This document shows, piece after piece, positions 1 through 8,096 of a stretch of 64,000 bases of DNA. The DNA lies in the NCBI RefSeq assembly GCF_014639155.1, contig NZ_BMFT01000001.1, positions 3,018,037 through 3,082,036 on the forward strand. The letters run 5' to 3'. Made by a program: the position numbers and the translations under genes. Source of the stretch: Paenibacillus segetis (GTDB taxonomy: Bacteria; Bacillota; Bacilli; Paenibacillales; Paenibacillaceae). Under the pieces are notes generated by a model. The model was not told where the DNA came from and ran no database searches. It saw only the letters and a list, made by a program, of their open reading frames with translations. The number at the start of each line of letters is the position of its first letter. Within the stretch, counting starts at the first letter, position 1.

Positions 1-600
1 ATAGTCCAGTAACCAAGTTGCTTCCTTCTTAACTGCTCCTTGATCTAATAGCTTTTCTATTCTCACAGATTCAACCTTTTGTTTGAATTGACCCGGTTGT
101 AAAGACTTTACTATCGTTCGCGTTGCCCGCCCGACTTCAAGACGATACGATAATAATGCATTTATATCTATATTAGCGCTTAATTCAGCTACCTCATTTT
201 CTGTCATTTCATTTCCGGTATGAGTACAATTTATATTTAGTTTTTTAACCCAGTCCCCAGAAAAAAAGACCTGATCTTGATTACCTACTAGAACATTCAT
301 AGTCATATCTTCAATCCGAGAAATATGCCAAATTTGCCATACAATAGAGTTTCTTGTATCAGGCGATACGACTGGATATTTACGGAATGTCTCATCTGTC
401 ATATTGTTTAACAATTCATCCTCTAAAGTCATAACCTGAGAGTTTTCTATTTTCGAAGCGTATAACAAGGCATGTTGATTCAAAAAAAGTTCAATCGCAT
501 TCTCATGTTCAGTCGGCTTATATATAATACTCGTTAATTTTTTGTGATTCTCATTCCAAAGCTTCCTTTGCTCTATATCCATCCCAATCCCAGCTTTCAT
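1..600 (-). CDS. DinB-family protein, 3' end outside window
   Basis: Reading back from ATG at 600 gives an open frame of 200 codons that runs off the left edge, so the C-terminus is missing. Residues 84-98 contain NSIVWQIWHISRIED, the helix with the first metal-binding histidine typical of DinB/YfiT-like four-helix bundle proteins. These are often thiol-dependent metalloenzymes or damage-inducible proteins of unknown substrate. An alternative start is Met7 (582), which matches how relatives begin (MDIEQRK). It lies 5 nt after the VOC gene stop and is probably co-transcribed with it. Family assignment is fairly sure, biochemical role unknown. Confidence 0.8.
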   Translation of the reverse strand, partial: MKAGIGMDIEQRKLWNENHKKLTSIIYKPTEHENAIELFLNQHALLYASKIENSQVMTLEDELLNNMTDETFRKYPVVSPDTRNSIVWQIWHISRIEDMTMNVLVGNQDQVFFSGDWVKKLNINCTHTGNEMTENEVAELSANIDINALLSYRLEVGRATRTIVKSLQPGQFKQKVESVRIEKLLDQGAVKKEATWLLDY

Positions 601-605
601 AATGA

Positions 606-956
606 TTATTCATGCGTAAGAATATTGATTAACTTACCAAATGGATCACGGACATAGAATCTCCGAACGCCCCATGGCTCAACTGTCGGACCATACTCTA
701 TTGGAAACCCAGCTTTTTTCATTCGATCAAGGGCGATATCAATATCATCTACTTCGATCGATAGATCGGGCGTTTCCGTCTGGGAGCCACCTTGTGAGGC
801 GAAGCTAATCTGGATGTTCATTTCTGTATCTGAACCATAAGTTGCAATCCAACCATGATCCATCAATAAATGTAGTCCAAGCACATCCTCGTAGAAACGT
901 TTAGCTGCTGTAATATCCTGCGTATCAATATTGGTGACGATGCGTTTGACCCTCAT
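606..956 (-). CDS. VOC (glyoxalase/bleomycin-resistance fold) family protein
   Basis: A 116-residue single-domain VOC protein. It starts MRVKRIVTNIDTQDITAAKRFYEDVLGL, the classic first beta-alpha unit, and ends with VRRFYVRDPFGKLINIL, the second metal-side strand pair. The start at 956 is chosen over a longer frame to 986 because GGAGG lies 9 nt upstream. The extra upstream codons derive from the adjacent repeat element. VOC proteins include dioxygenases, isomerases and antibiotic-binding proteins, and nothing here fixes the substrate. It is a typical small stand-alone cargo gene in this array. Confidence 0.88.
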   Translation of the reverse strand: MRVKRIVTNIDTQDITAAKRFYEDVLGLHLLMDHGWIATYGSDTEMNIQISFASQGGSQTETPDLSIEVDDIDIALDRMKKAGFPIEYGPTVEPWGVRRFYVRDPFGKLINILTHE

Positions 957-970
957 TTTGTTACCTCCAT

Positions 971-1030
971 TTACGAAACACCCCAACCTTAGATAACTCT
1001 ATCTTAGGCTGGGGCGTCGGCTGTCTGATC
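971..1030 (-). repeat. attC-like repeat, partial (hairpin only)
   Basis: Contains TTACGAAACACCCCAACC, then TTAGATAACTCTATCTTA and the complementary GGCTGGGGCG arm. This is the central hairpin and one inner box of the window-wide repeat. The outer TAACGTT and GTTATATG boxes are missing, so the copy is decayed. It separates the VOC gene from the truncated phospholipase-like gene. Confidence 0.75.
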
Positions 1031-1042
1031 TCTTTTTAATGA

Positions 1043-1459
1043 TTATACTCTAAGTTCAACGTTCCATTCTTTAAATAATTGATTCAATTCAACTGCTGTT
1101 TCTACAATAAAAGCTCTTACCTTTTCCTCTAGAAAATAACTCAGTTCAATCTTTGGCTCATTCGTTTCATTTAGAAGCCATTCTAACTTCACATCTCTAT
1201 ATTGATTGACTTCATCATCAGTAATGTTCCATTCTAATTCTGTGCGCTCATTTAAATATTTCAAACAATTGTCTCTAATTATGTCTATTCTGGGGAACTG
1301 GTCATCGCAAACCAGATGAGTAGATCCCTTCTCTTGTCTGGTCACGTTACCTCTCATATGGACCGCATCTGGAGCGATACTGCCTATCAACAAACTAGGG
1401 GACACATCTATTAAACATATTTCATTAGCAACTGCAAAATGAACCATGGGCCAAGGCAC
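1043..1459 (-). pseudogene. Zinc-dependent phospholipase C-like protein, probably internally deleted
   Basis: The frame starts GTG (MPWPMVHFAVANE) after a GGGGG site. The N-terminal MPWPMVHF and the following LLIGSIAPDAVHMR...GSTHLV match proteins usually annotated as zinc dependent phospholipase C family. Relatives I know are above 200 residues and carry further His/Asp ligands after the THLV stretch. This frame has only 138 residues and jumps to the C-terminal part (VNQYRDVKLEWL). I infer an in-frame internal deletion that removed the metal site. It follows the GNAT gene by 23 nt. It may still be translated but is probably inactive. Confidence 0.6.
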
Positions 1460-1482
1460 TTGTTTATCCCCCCTTATAGGAA

Positions 1483-1887
1483 TTAAAGACTCTTCGTCAG
1501 GATGATTTCTAAAGGCTCATTCTCCAACAATAAACAGCCGCTATCTTTATATCCTAATCTTCTATAAAAGTGCTGAGCTTCTTCATTTGCTAAGGTTGAC
1601 GTCATGACTAACTTATATCCTTTTTGCTTCATTAAATCTTCCCAGAACAAGACAACCTTCTTCCCGAAACCATGACTTCTATGTTCTGAATCGATCCAAA
1701 TCATGTTCATAAACGGCGTGTTATCCCAAAAATATCCGTATCTCATCCAGCCAATATTTTGACTTTGATCACGTAAAATTAATATCTCATTTGCCTTGAT
1801 CTTCGGTATGACTAGCTCCTCTGCAATATGTATATCGTGTTCGATAAGATAAGGATAGTCCGATTCTGTTGCATAATCTATCTTCAT
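1483..1887 (-). CDS. GNAT family N-acetyltransferase
   Basis: A 134-residue GNAT domain. The acetyl-CoA pyrophosphate loop is HRSHGFGKKV at about residues 70-79 (R/Q-x-x-G-x-G/A pattern). The C-terminal ANEEAQHFYRRLGYKDSG is the usual motif B. GGGAG precedes ATG at 1887. The substrate cannot be predicted. It is the first gene of a short minus-strand unit with the deleted phospholipase-like frame. Confidence 0.9.
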   Translation of the reverse strand: MKIDYATESDYPYLIEHDIHIAEELVIPKIKANEILILRDQSQNIGWMRYGYFWDNTPFMNMIWIDSEHRSHGFGKKVVLFWEDLMKQKGYKLVMTSTLANEEAQHFYRRLGYKDSGCLLLENEPLEIILTKSL

Positions 1888-2090
1888 TATGTGTTCTCCC
1901 TTTTCGATGATTTTCTATTCAGTTGTTCGCAATTTCTGATCAACACTTATATTCTTCAATACATTTAATATTTGTTTAAATAGGTCCAGATGACAAGAAT
2001 TTATTTATTAGGTTCTAAAGAGTTTTAACATTATATACCTTCATCCTAATCTCTCCTATAAGTTATTATTCAATATTAATATGTATATTT

Positions 2091-2126
2091 AAAAACCCAG
2101 CCTTCAAAATAAACGGCTGGGTTTTT
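2091..2126 (-). terminator. Intrinsic terminator, bidirectional
   Basis: AAAAACCCAGCC and GGCTGGGTTTTT form a 12-bp stem with a 12-nt loop, and a T-run follows on either strand. It lies just past the stop of the small YHYH protein gene and would end its minus-strand transcript. Confidence 0.85.
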
Positions 2127-2142
2127 AGAATTACGATAGTTC

Positions 2143-2310
2143 TCATTTCTTTTTGTGATAATGATAGCCTGTACAGAGCCCTTTTTGTTTTGATTTAGCA
2201 GAACATTTATGTCCACCATTTTTATCAAGTCTACCTGAATGTGCGTAAGCAGAAGATGAGGTTCCAACTAATACTACTAAAGCGATAATCATTACGATGA
2301 TTTTTTTCAT
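2143..2310 (-). CDS. Small secreted YHYH-domain protein
   Basis: A 55-residue protein on the minus strand, in a different frame from the longest frame here. It starts MKKIIVMIIALVVLVG with an Ala-x-Ala signal peptidase site (AYA/HSG) near residue 23. The mature part has HSGRLDKNGGHKC and ends in CTGYHYHKKK, the YHYH motif seen in small exported Firmicute proteins that probably bind metal. Two cysteines could form a disulfide. A terminator follows directly. Function unknown. Confidence 0.85.
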   Translation of the reverse strand: MKKIIVMIIALVVLVGTSSSAYAHSGRLDKNGGHKCSAKSKQKGLCTGYHYHKKK

Positions 2311-2414
2311 TTGTCACCCTGGAATTGGCCTAAGTTTTAGGCGTAATGGAATTCTCCACTATTCTACAATAAAATCCATATTTAGGATATAGAGAGTTTT
2401 TTTCGATATAACCC

Positions 2415-3251
2415 TCACTTATTATAATTATTTTCCAACACATTATATCTCCCAATTATGCGAACTTCATGCCCTAATGTCTCAAGTATGGTAACTGCCT
2501 TCTCAATCGTTCCTTTGCTACAGTTATTATTAGCTTCTAGAAAGAATCTATATACTCCAAATTTCCTTGCGGTTGGACGCGATTCAATCCATGATAAATT
2601 TATTTCAAGGGCAGTAAATATATTTAACATTGAAGATAGCACCCCAGGTTGGTCTTGGCCTGGTGTAATGACGAACATCGTCTTCTTGTAATCTATCTCA
2701 GGCATTTCATGATTACTAACAATAATAAACCGTGTCTGATTGTCCATATTGTCTTGGATATTCTGATCAATAATATTAAGGTTCAATAAATTAGCTAACG
2801 TTCTCGAACCAATTGCTGCTACATCCGTCCTTCCACTATTCTCCAATGCTGTAGCAGCTGATGAAGAACTATCATATTGAAGGCTTTTAATACTTCGATT
2901 TCTTATGTATTTCCTACATTGCGTTAGAATGGGAGAGATGGACCATACTTCTTTAACCTCAGAGAGTATCGTATCCTTATTTGCAAGCAGATGCAAGGAA
3001 ACAGCCAATGTATATTCACCTATGATTTGTAATTTATGAAAGGATATTAACGAGTCAATTGTCATATTAATAGTTCCTTCTATGGTGTTCTCCAGAGGAA
3101 CTATTGCTGTATCTACCCTAAATTCTCCAACGGCTTCAATTACATCTGGTATTGAATCGTACATACAGAATTCCACTTGATCTTTATTAAAATATTGAAT
3201 AGCCGCTTCCTCTGAAAAAGTTCCCTCTGGACCTAAATAAGCAACTTTCAT
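2415..3251 (-). CDS. pheA: Prephenate dehydratase (PDT plus ACT domain)
   Basis: A 278-residue monofunctional prephenate dehydratase converting prephenate to phenylpyruvate in phenylalanine synthesis. It starts MKVAYLGPEGTFSEEAA, the signature PDT N-terminus. Residues about 50-60 read VPLENTIEGTI. The usual TRF motif is present as NQTRFIIVS near residue 170. A C-terminal ACT domain, with PGVLSSMLNIF and LSWIESRPT as its ESRP motif, would bind phenylalanine for feedback inhibition. AGGAGG precedes ATG. A core biosynthetic gene among accessory genes, it may be a second copy, which the window cannot show. Confidence 0.93.
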   Translation of the reverse strand: MKVAYLGPEGTFSEEAAIQYFNKDQVEFCMYDSIPDVIEAVGEFRVDTAIVPLENTIEGTINMTIDSLISFHKLQIIGEYTLAVSLHLLANKDTILSEVKEVWSISPILTQCRKYIRNRSIKSLQYDSSSSAATALENSGRTDVAAIGSRTLANLLNLNIIDQNIQDNMDNQTRFIIVSNHEMPEIDYKKTMFVITPGQDQPGVLSSMLNIFTALEINLSWIESRPTARKFGVYRFFLEANNNCSKGTIEKAVTILETLGHEVRIIGRYNVLENNYNK

Positions 3252-3312
3252 GCCATTCTACCTCCTGAAGTTGTATTCGTTTATTTTCTGCATAGTCTCG
3301 ATAAATTTGGAG

Positions 3313-3391
3313 CATTTATGAAATGACCCAGCCACAGATAGTTTTACCTTAGGCTGGGTCATTTGATGTCTGAATTTCATGATTATACATC
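3313..3391 (-). repeat. attC-like repeat, partial
   Basis: Reads GAAATGACCCAGCC, a TAGATAG-type loop and GGCTGGGTCATTTG, followed by TGTCTGAATTTC and ATTATACATC. These are the central hairpin and the spacer that follows it in complete copies. The outer TAAC/GTTA boxes are lost. It lies between pheA and the DUF6886 gene. Confidence 0.75.
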
Positions 3392-3403
3392 CTATTTATG
3401 TAC

Positions 3404-3916
3404 TCACTTCACCGCATTTGCATATCTAATGATCGAAAAATCTAACGAAGAGTTTATGACTGCTTCCTTTATCAAACTTAAGTTTGGAGTAAATCTTAGT
3501 TCAATATCTTGCTCCATCATACTCCCTAGTAAATCATCTATCACTTCAACTCTTAGAGGTTTAACTTCCTTATGAGAAATGTAATATCCCGCTGTCTTCG
3601 CTTCTTCAAACCAATGAAAATCCTCTGGTGCGAAAACATAAACATACAATTTAGTAGTTCTTAATCGTTCCATCCATCCATTCTCAACTACCATGATCTT
3701 GTCCACGGTGCTATACCTAAAGAATTGCTCCCGATCTTCAATAGTACTGTTGTCTGCTTTCCAATAAATTACCCGAGGACAGTCCCTTGGAAAAAAATAA
3801 TGAACCGCATGCTCCTGATCTATCGCCCAAACTGCTGGTTCTAGATGTGGAAAAGACTTATTAGGTCTTGGTATAAACAACTCAATGTCTGATTCTTCAC
3901 TGAAATGATATAAGAT
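3404..3916 (-). CDS. DUF6886 family protein, apparent AUC start or lost start codon
   Basis: Contains PAVWAIDQEHAVHYFFPRDC and PRVIYW, hallmarks of the DUF6886 family (function unknown). The frame in phase with the family N-terminus LYHFSEE has no ATG, GTG or TTG at the expected place. AGGAGGTG is followed by TCACT and then ATC at 3916-3914, giving (M/I)LYHFSEESDIELF. The first ordinary start is TTG at 3880, which lacks an RBS and would cut off the conserved N-terminal strand. Either AUC is used as a weak start or an ATG was mutated. A 13-codon open frame (MKVKLKELQQILD) ends just upstream. Confidence 0.7.
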   Translation of the reverse strand: MLYHFSEESDIELFIPRPNKSFPHLEPAVWAIDQEHAVHYFFPRDCPRVIYWKADNSTIEDREQFFRYSTVDKIMVVENGWMERLRTTKLYVYVFAPEDFHWFEEAKTAGYYISHKEVKPLRVEVIDDLLGSMMEQDIELRFTPNLSLIKEAVINSSLDFSIIRYANAVK

Positions 3917-4006
3917 AGTGACACCTCCTAGTTTCCGCTAATCCAGTATTTGCTGTAACTCTTTAAGTTTAACCTTCATTGTTTTTACCCCTAATCAAGC
4001 TCATAT

Positions 4007-4447
4007 TTAGTTTCTGAATCCCTCTTTTATTTTATCCTTAGGATCCCAAATGGACCAAGCTGCTTCTAATAAATTCCCTTGATTATCTCTAAAATAAAAG
4101 TACTTTGCCTCTCCAGCTCCTAGTGTATGTATATCTTGAACGTCAACTTTATTTTCTTTCAAAAAATGATGGGTGTATTCAATATCAGGACAATGGATTG
4201 CCATGATCGGGAAAGGAGATCCGTTCCTTGTAATTTCCAATGATTGAACATCGTGAGTTTCAATTAATAATAATGCGATTGAATTTTGATGAGGATGATG
4301 TAATACAGCAAGGTAAGATCCTCGATCCTCAAACTTGTTCATTAGTTTAAAGGCTAGATTTCTTGTATACCATTCGATGGATTCCTCAATATTTGTCGTT
4401 GGAACATAAACATTGCCAATACGTGTAAAAGAAAGTTCTTTCTTCAT
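4007..4447 (-). CDS. VOC family protein
   Basis: A 146-residue VOC-fold protein. The first half has IGNVYVPTTNIEESIEWYTRNLAF. The second half ends YFYFRDNQGNLLEAAWSI, with the glutamate expected at the metal position of many members. GGAGT lies 7 nt before ATG. It follows the methyltransferase gene by 17 nt and may be co-transcribed. No substrate can be inferred. Confidence 0.88.
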   Translation of the reverse strand: MKKELSFTRIGNVYVPTTNIEESIEWYTRNLAFKLMNKFEDRGSYLAVLHHPHQNSIALLLIETHDVQSLEITRNGSPFPIMAIHCPDIEYTHHFLKENKVDVQDIHTLGAGEAKYFYFRDNQGNLLEAAWSIWDPKDKIKEGFRN

Positions 4448-4464
4448 TAAAATTACTCCTTTCG

Positions 4465-5067
4465 CTATTTTACTCCTTTAATGATTGTTGCATATTTACT
4501 TTCTGTTTCTTGAACTGATTCAATTGTAAATCCTACCGCTTGAAATAAATGAATATATTCTTCCACACTAATCGGATAAAGCTTGGTCCTTCTACCATTG
4601 CACTCTAACCATTCATCATCTTTACTTACTGATAAAATAAACACTCCATGGTCATTGAGAGAATTGTATATGTTTAATAAAGCCTGTTCCTTATCCTCTA
4701 TATGCAAAAAGGTCAGCACACTATACGCCACATCGAATGTATTAGGACGAACAAACCGACTAATATCACTTTTTAGTAACTCAATGTTTGAATACTTCTC
4801 AAGATTTAGTTTGGCCCGCTCTAATGTTTTCGGAGAAATATCAATTCCTACAAGGTACTTACAACCTGCACTTAGTACCTCTTTAGCAATTCTTCCCGTA
4901 CCAATGCCAATATCCAGAACTAATTTATTCTCTGGCACTAAAGAGTCGAAAAAATGAGGCCCATCCCAACTACTCATGTACGCTTGTAAAATTGGAGGGT
5001 CTTGTACTGGATCGTTTCCCTCTTCAATAAGTAACTCATAATGTTCAAAGGTACTTACAATTTTCAT
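4465..5067 (-). CDS. Class I SAM-dependent methyltransferase
   Basis: A 200-residue Rossmann-fold methyltransferase. Motif I is VLDIGIGTGRIAKE at about residues 49-62, the acidic end of beta-2 is VGIDISP near residue 75, and post-motif DISRFVRPNTFDVAYSVLTFLHI lies near 104-125. There is no extra targeting or substrate domain, so small-molecule methylation is likely but unproven. The RBS is weak or distant (GAGGG about 13 nt away). It precedes the VOC gene in a probable two-gene unit. Confidence 0.85.
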   Translation of the reverse strand: MKIVSTFEHYELLIEEGNDPVQDPPILQAYMSSWDGPHFFDSLVPENKLVLDIGIGTGRIAKEVLSAGCKYLVGIDISPKTLERAKLNLEKYSNIELLKSDISRFVRPNTFDVAYSVLTFLHIEDKEQALLNIYNSLNDHGVFILSVSKDDEWLECNGRRTKLYPISVEEYIHLFQAVGFTIESVQETESKYATIIKGVK

Positions 5068-5088
5068 AGGATAGTGTCAACCCTCTCA

Positions 5089-5547
5089 TTATTGATCTAT
5101 CTCAAAGCTAAAATTATCACCTATTTCAGCATTTGCCCCTGTGCATGCTTCTATTTTATATTCAGTCGTTGTTCCTTCAGTATTTTTAGTGAAATTCTTA
5201 CATACCGTACTTCTCACATTACTCGAACCAAATTTATCGTTTGAATTATCGTATTTGTATGTAATGACTTTTCCATCATATTTAAAATCGAAAAATATAG
5301 GATCACCTTCTATTGTGTATCTAGTGATTCTTATCTTATCTACCTTTTTTTCATCGATACTGAGAATAAATGAATCTAACCTTTCTGCATTTGAAATTCT
5401 CCCGTGCTGATCAACAACATCACCACGTTGTATTGCTTTATCAGCATCGTACCCTTTGCTACCAGATTCTTTGCCGATTGAATTACTACATGAGAATAAA
5501 ACAAGCGAAACTATTATAAGTAAGATATATTTCATTCCATGCTTCAT
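5089..5547 (-). CDS. DUF4362-like lipoprotein
   Basis: A lipoprotein starting MKHGMKYILLIIVSLVLFSC, with the lipobox LFSC placing the lipidated Cys near residue 19. The mature part, GDVVDQHGRISNAERLDSFI...KIRITRYTIEGDPIF, matches DUF4362 proteins, often found as small secreted or membrane-anchored proteins in Bacillales. The start at 5547 overlaps the VOC stop as ATGA, so translation is probably coupled. A longer frame to 5568 would put hydrophilic residues before the signal and is unlikely. Confidence 0.8.
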   Translation of the reverse strand: MKHGMKYILLIIVSLVLFSCSNSIGKESGSKGYDADKAIQRGDVVDQHGRISNAERLDSFILSIDEKKVDKIRITRYTIEGDPIFFDFKYDGKVITYKYDNSNDKFGSSNVRSTVCKNFTKNTEGTTTEYKIEACTGANAEIGDNFSFEIDQ

Positions 5548-5936
5548 AACATCACTCCAAAAGAACATATTTCTAGAAGATTACCCTCTGGATCAGCAAC
5601 ATAACATACGCGTTGACCCCAAGACTTAGTAAGGGGCTGTAATACAGACTTAGCCCCAGATTGTATCAATCTCTCATACTCTTTATCTACATCTGAAAAA
5701 TTAGGAACATCAAATGCTAATTCCATTGTTCCATTCAATCCTTTAGGATAATCAAATGTTTGTATTGTCATATCTTCAAAATCCTTTCGTCCAAACATCA
5801 TAAACCATGAGCCTTCCGTTTGAAATCTAGCGAATGGCCCACCATCCCAATCCGTATCCATCTTCATAACATCCCTATAAAACTTAACCATATTTTCGAG
5901 GTCCTCTACAAAGAAACCAACAGCGCTAAATTTCAT
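5544..5936 (-). CDS. VOC family protein
   Basis: A 130-residue glyoxalase-fold protein starting MKFSAVGFFVEDLENMVKFYRDVMKM and ending RVCYVADPEGNLLEICSFG, with Glu near the C-terminal strand. The start at 5936 is set by GGAGG 7 nt upstream. The frame open to 5966 uses sequence of the adjacent repeat. It overlaps the downstream lipoprotein gene by 4 nt. Substrate unknown. Confidence 0.9.
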   Translation of the reverse strand: MKFSAVGFFVEDLENMVKFYRDVMKMDTDWDGGPFARFQTEGSWFMMFGRKDFEDMTIQTFDYPKGLNGTMELAFDVPNFSDVDKEYERLIQSGAKSVLQPLTKSWGQRVCYVADPEGNLLEICSFGVML

Positions 5937-5948
5937 GTTTGTCCTCCT

Positions 5949-5998
5949 AAAAATATACCCCAGCAATAGAAAGCTCTTTTTCTTAGGCTGGAGCGAAG
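5949..5998 (-). repeat. attC-like repeat, strongly decayed
   Basis: ACCCCAGCAATAGAAAGCTC and then TTTTTCTTAGGCTGGAGCG keep the hairpin arms CCCAGC/GCTGG and an AGCTC loop trace of the repeat family. Nothing of the outer boxes remains, apart from TTAGTTAAC just beyond. Confidence 0.6.
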
Positions 5999-6023
5999 TT
6001 AGTTAACATTTCTCAGTTACAAT

Positions 6024-6899
6024 TCAATTTTTTCTTTTCAATAACACCCGATATTTTATAACAATTATCAAAATAATACTTATAATTACTGAAAGTATAA
6101 TTATTCTACTAATACTATTACTATTGGAGTGCTTATTCTCTTTTTCATCTGAATTTATCGTTTTCTCAATACCCAATGATTGTTTTACTAATTCAGCAAT
6201 ATTTAATTTAGGTTTTCCATCTTTCGATTGATTGTAAGCATCATACTTTTCATCTTCCTTCCACTCAATAAACGGTAAAATTGTTTCTTTCATCGTTTGT
6301 AAGTCATCATCAAATCTTGTAACATCAGTCACTAAAGTAGCTGACATGTAACCATTTCTAGATAGCAATCTAACAAAATAATTTATTTGTGTTTTTCCAA
6401 ATGCATCTCTGAAGAAAAGGGAATACGTTAATTCGTGTCTTTTGGGGTTATAACTAGGCTTATCCTTCCAACCAATAATTTCAACTTCTTTATTCACACC
6501 ACGATCTTTATTACTTTGTGTTGTACCAATAATATAATCAGTCAATAGACTCTCATCATTAATGTGAAGATAGTCTAAATCACTAACATATCCAACAGGA
6601 TAATATTCAAATACAACCAACCAATTCTCCTCTAAATTAACTGGATGAACACTTCCAACTTCATATCCACTGGGAATATTACCATTCTCTTTTTGAAACC
6701 TAATTAGTTCATCCGTAGGTAAAAAGAGAAATTTCGAAGGTAGAGTAATGTCAGCTAGTTTATTTCCAAACTCAATTTTGTGGCCGCCTTCAACCCACTG
6801 ATAATCGTCTGGATCATAATCAGCATGGATTATGGATAAGTTAGTATTAATCAGACAAAAGAAAAAGAAGAATAAAATAATGTTCTTTAATACCTTCAT
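6024..6899 (-). CDS. DUF2167 membrane-anchored secreted protein
   Basis: A 291-residue protein with an N-terminal signal peptide (MKVLKNIILFFFFFCLINTNLSIIHA). A DUF2167 domain spans about residues 35-215, with WVEGGHKIEFGNKLADITLP, the GYVSDLD turn and GWKDKPSYNPKRHELTYSL as markers. A single C-terminal transmembrane helix (ISRIIILSVIISIILIIVI) is followed by a basic tail. It would sit on the outer face of the membrane. The domain has no known function. GGGGG precedes ATG. Confidence 0.8.
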   Translation of the reverse strand: MKVLKNIILFFFFFCLINTNLSIIHADYDPDDYQWVEGGHKIEFGNKLADITLPSKFLFLPTDELIRFQKENGNIPSGYEVGSVHPVNLEENWLVVFEYYPVGYVSDLDYLHINDESLLTDYIIGTTQSNKDRGVNKEVEIIGWKDKPSYNPKRHELTYSLFFRDAFGKTQINYFVRLLSRNGYMSATLVTDVTRFDDDLQTMKETILPFIEWKEDEKYDAYNQSKDGKPKLNIAELVKQSLGIEKTINSDEKENKHSNSNSISRIIILSVIISIILIIVIKYRVLLKRKN

Positions 6900-6918
6900 C
6901 CCTCGATCCCCCTACTTA

Positions 6919-7188
6919 TTAGGTTATATCACCATTTTTATTAGCCCTTATGTATGTTTCAAGTTCTTTCTCTATTTCTTTATCCAATTCAGTAATCAAA
7001 TCTGGATTTTCTTTGGCCTCTTCATATTTTTCTATACTTTTGTCGACTTCGATCTGTATTTTCTCATCCTCACTTAGCAATCCGAGCTTTTCTCTAATTC
7101 TCTTTAGATCCTCATAAATTTCTTTGTTTTTTTGATGAGTACTGAATGCACTATAAAAACTCAAAAGCCCCAACCTTAGATAACTCAT
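6919..7188 (-). pseudogene. Unknown short protein whose start lies inside a repeat copy
   Basis: The frame begins ATG within the repeat hairpin (MSYLRLGLL comes from GAGTTATCTAAGGTTGGGG). It then continues as a charged, coiled-coil-like sequence (KEIYEDLKRIREKLGLLSEDEK...) of about 70 residues. No RBS fits the repeat-derived ATG. Most likely a longer gene lost its 5' part when the repeat junction formed, and its remaining frame opens into the repeat. I do not recognise the family. It lies 19 nt upstream of the DUF2167 gene. Confidence 0.45.
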
Positions 7189-7286
7189 ATCTTAGGCTGG
7201 GGCACTTGTTGTCTAATCCTATTTAACTATTATACATATGGCTACCAAAGGGTGAAAGTCCAGTAGCGGATAAGTACTCACGATCA
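7161..7286 (-). repeat. attC-like repeat, nearly complete, end boxes degenerate
   Basis: Carries AAGCCCCAACC, then TTAGATAACTCATATCTTA and GGCTGGGGCACTTG, the TGTCTAATCC spacer, ATTATACATATGG, and ACCAAAGGGTGAAAGTCC followed by AGTAGCGGATAAG. The order of segments equals the complete copies at 55.4 and 62.7 kb. The TAACGTT end and the final GTTATATG are not recognisable. Confidence 0.75.
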
Positions 7287-7289
7287 TTT

Positions 7290-8069
7290 CTAATCAATAA
7301 TACCAAATTTTCGTAATGCGTAGGATATACCGTCTTCGCTTGCCTTTTTTGTGATAAAATCAGCTTTTTGTTTTAATCTTTCTTGACCGTTTCCCATAGC
7401 AATTCCCAATCCCACATACTCAATCATATCAATGTCATTACCACCATCACCGAAAGCAATAGCTTCTGACTTGCTCATGTTGAAATACTCGAGCACTTTT
7501 TTTATCGCAGCTGATTTCGAAACTTCTGCTTCTTCCAAGACATTCGACACATAGCCGTGGAAGCGTTCGAATCTAAGTGAGGGAAATCTATCTTGGAATT
7601 TTTCAGTCTCACTTTGATCAGCATACAAACATATGCAGTATACTTCATCGGACAAAGAGTTCATTATCTCAGGATATTGAGCTATACTCAAAGTTTCCCT
7701 CAATGCACTTAAAGTACGCTCATCTTCGTAGCCAATACCGTTCATGACAAAACGCTCAGTAAAATATGCAATACCGTGACCGTGCAATTCAGCGAATTCC
7801 GAGATATCGCGAACGGTTTCTAGACTAATCAATGACTTATGAATAGTTTGATCATTGCATTTAATAAGCGCACCGTTAGCTGTAATAAACGTATCAATCC
7901 CTAGCTCCATCAATTCTTCGCACAAATTATGTGATCTTCCGGTCGCGACCACTACTTTTATTCCTTTATTCATCAATTTCTCAATTGCTTCTTTTGTACT
8001 AAGGGGTAAGGTTCTATCACTTTCACTTAAAAGGGTGCCATCAACATCAAAAAATACAATCTTGTACAT
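7290..8069 (-). CDS. Cof-type HAD hydrolase (sugar-phosphate phosphatase)
   Basis: A 259-residue HAD type IIB phosphatase. Motif I is FFDVDGTLL (residues 6-14), motif II VVATGRS near residue 42, and motif IV AFGDGGNDIDMIEYVG near 205-220. The cap domain between them marks the Cof/YbiV group, which dephosphorylates sugar phosphates, phosphoglycolate-like compounds or flavin nucleotides. AGGAGG precedes ATG. It is followed by a nearly complete repeat copy. The substrate is open. Confidence 0.9.
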   Translation of the reverse strand: MYKIVFFDVDGTLLSESDRTLPLSTKEAIEKLMNKGIKVVVATGRSHNLCEELMELGIDTFITANGALIKCNDQTIHKSLISLETVRDISEFAELHGHGIAYFTERFVMNGIGYEDERTLSALRETLSIAQYPEIMNSLSDEVYCICLYADQSETEKFQDRFPSLRFERFHGYVSNVLEEAEVSKSAAIKKVLEYFNMSKSEAIAFGDGGNDIDMIEYVGLGIAMGNGQERLKQKADFITKKASEDGISYALRKFGIID

Positions 8070-8096
8070 GTTATGAAAGCCTCCTATTTACTACGC

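Noticed and set aside
2076..2267. A 63-codon minus-strand frame (MEPHLLLTHIQ...)
   Set aside because: It overlaps, in another frame, the small YHYH protein that has a signal peptide, motif and terminator.
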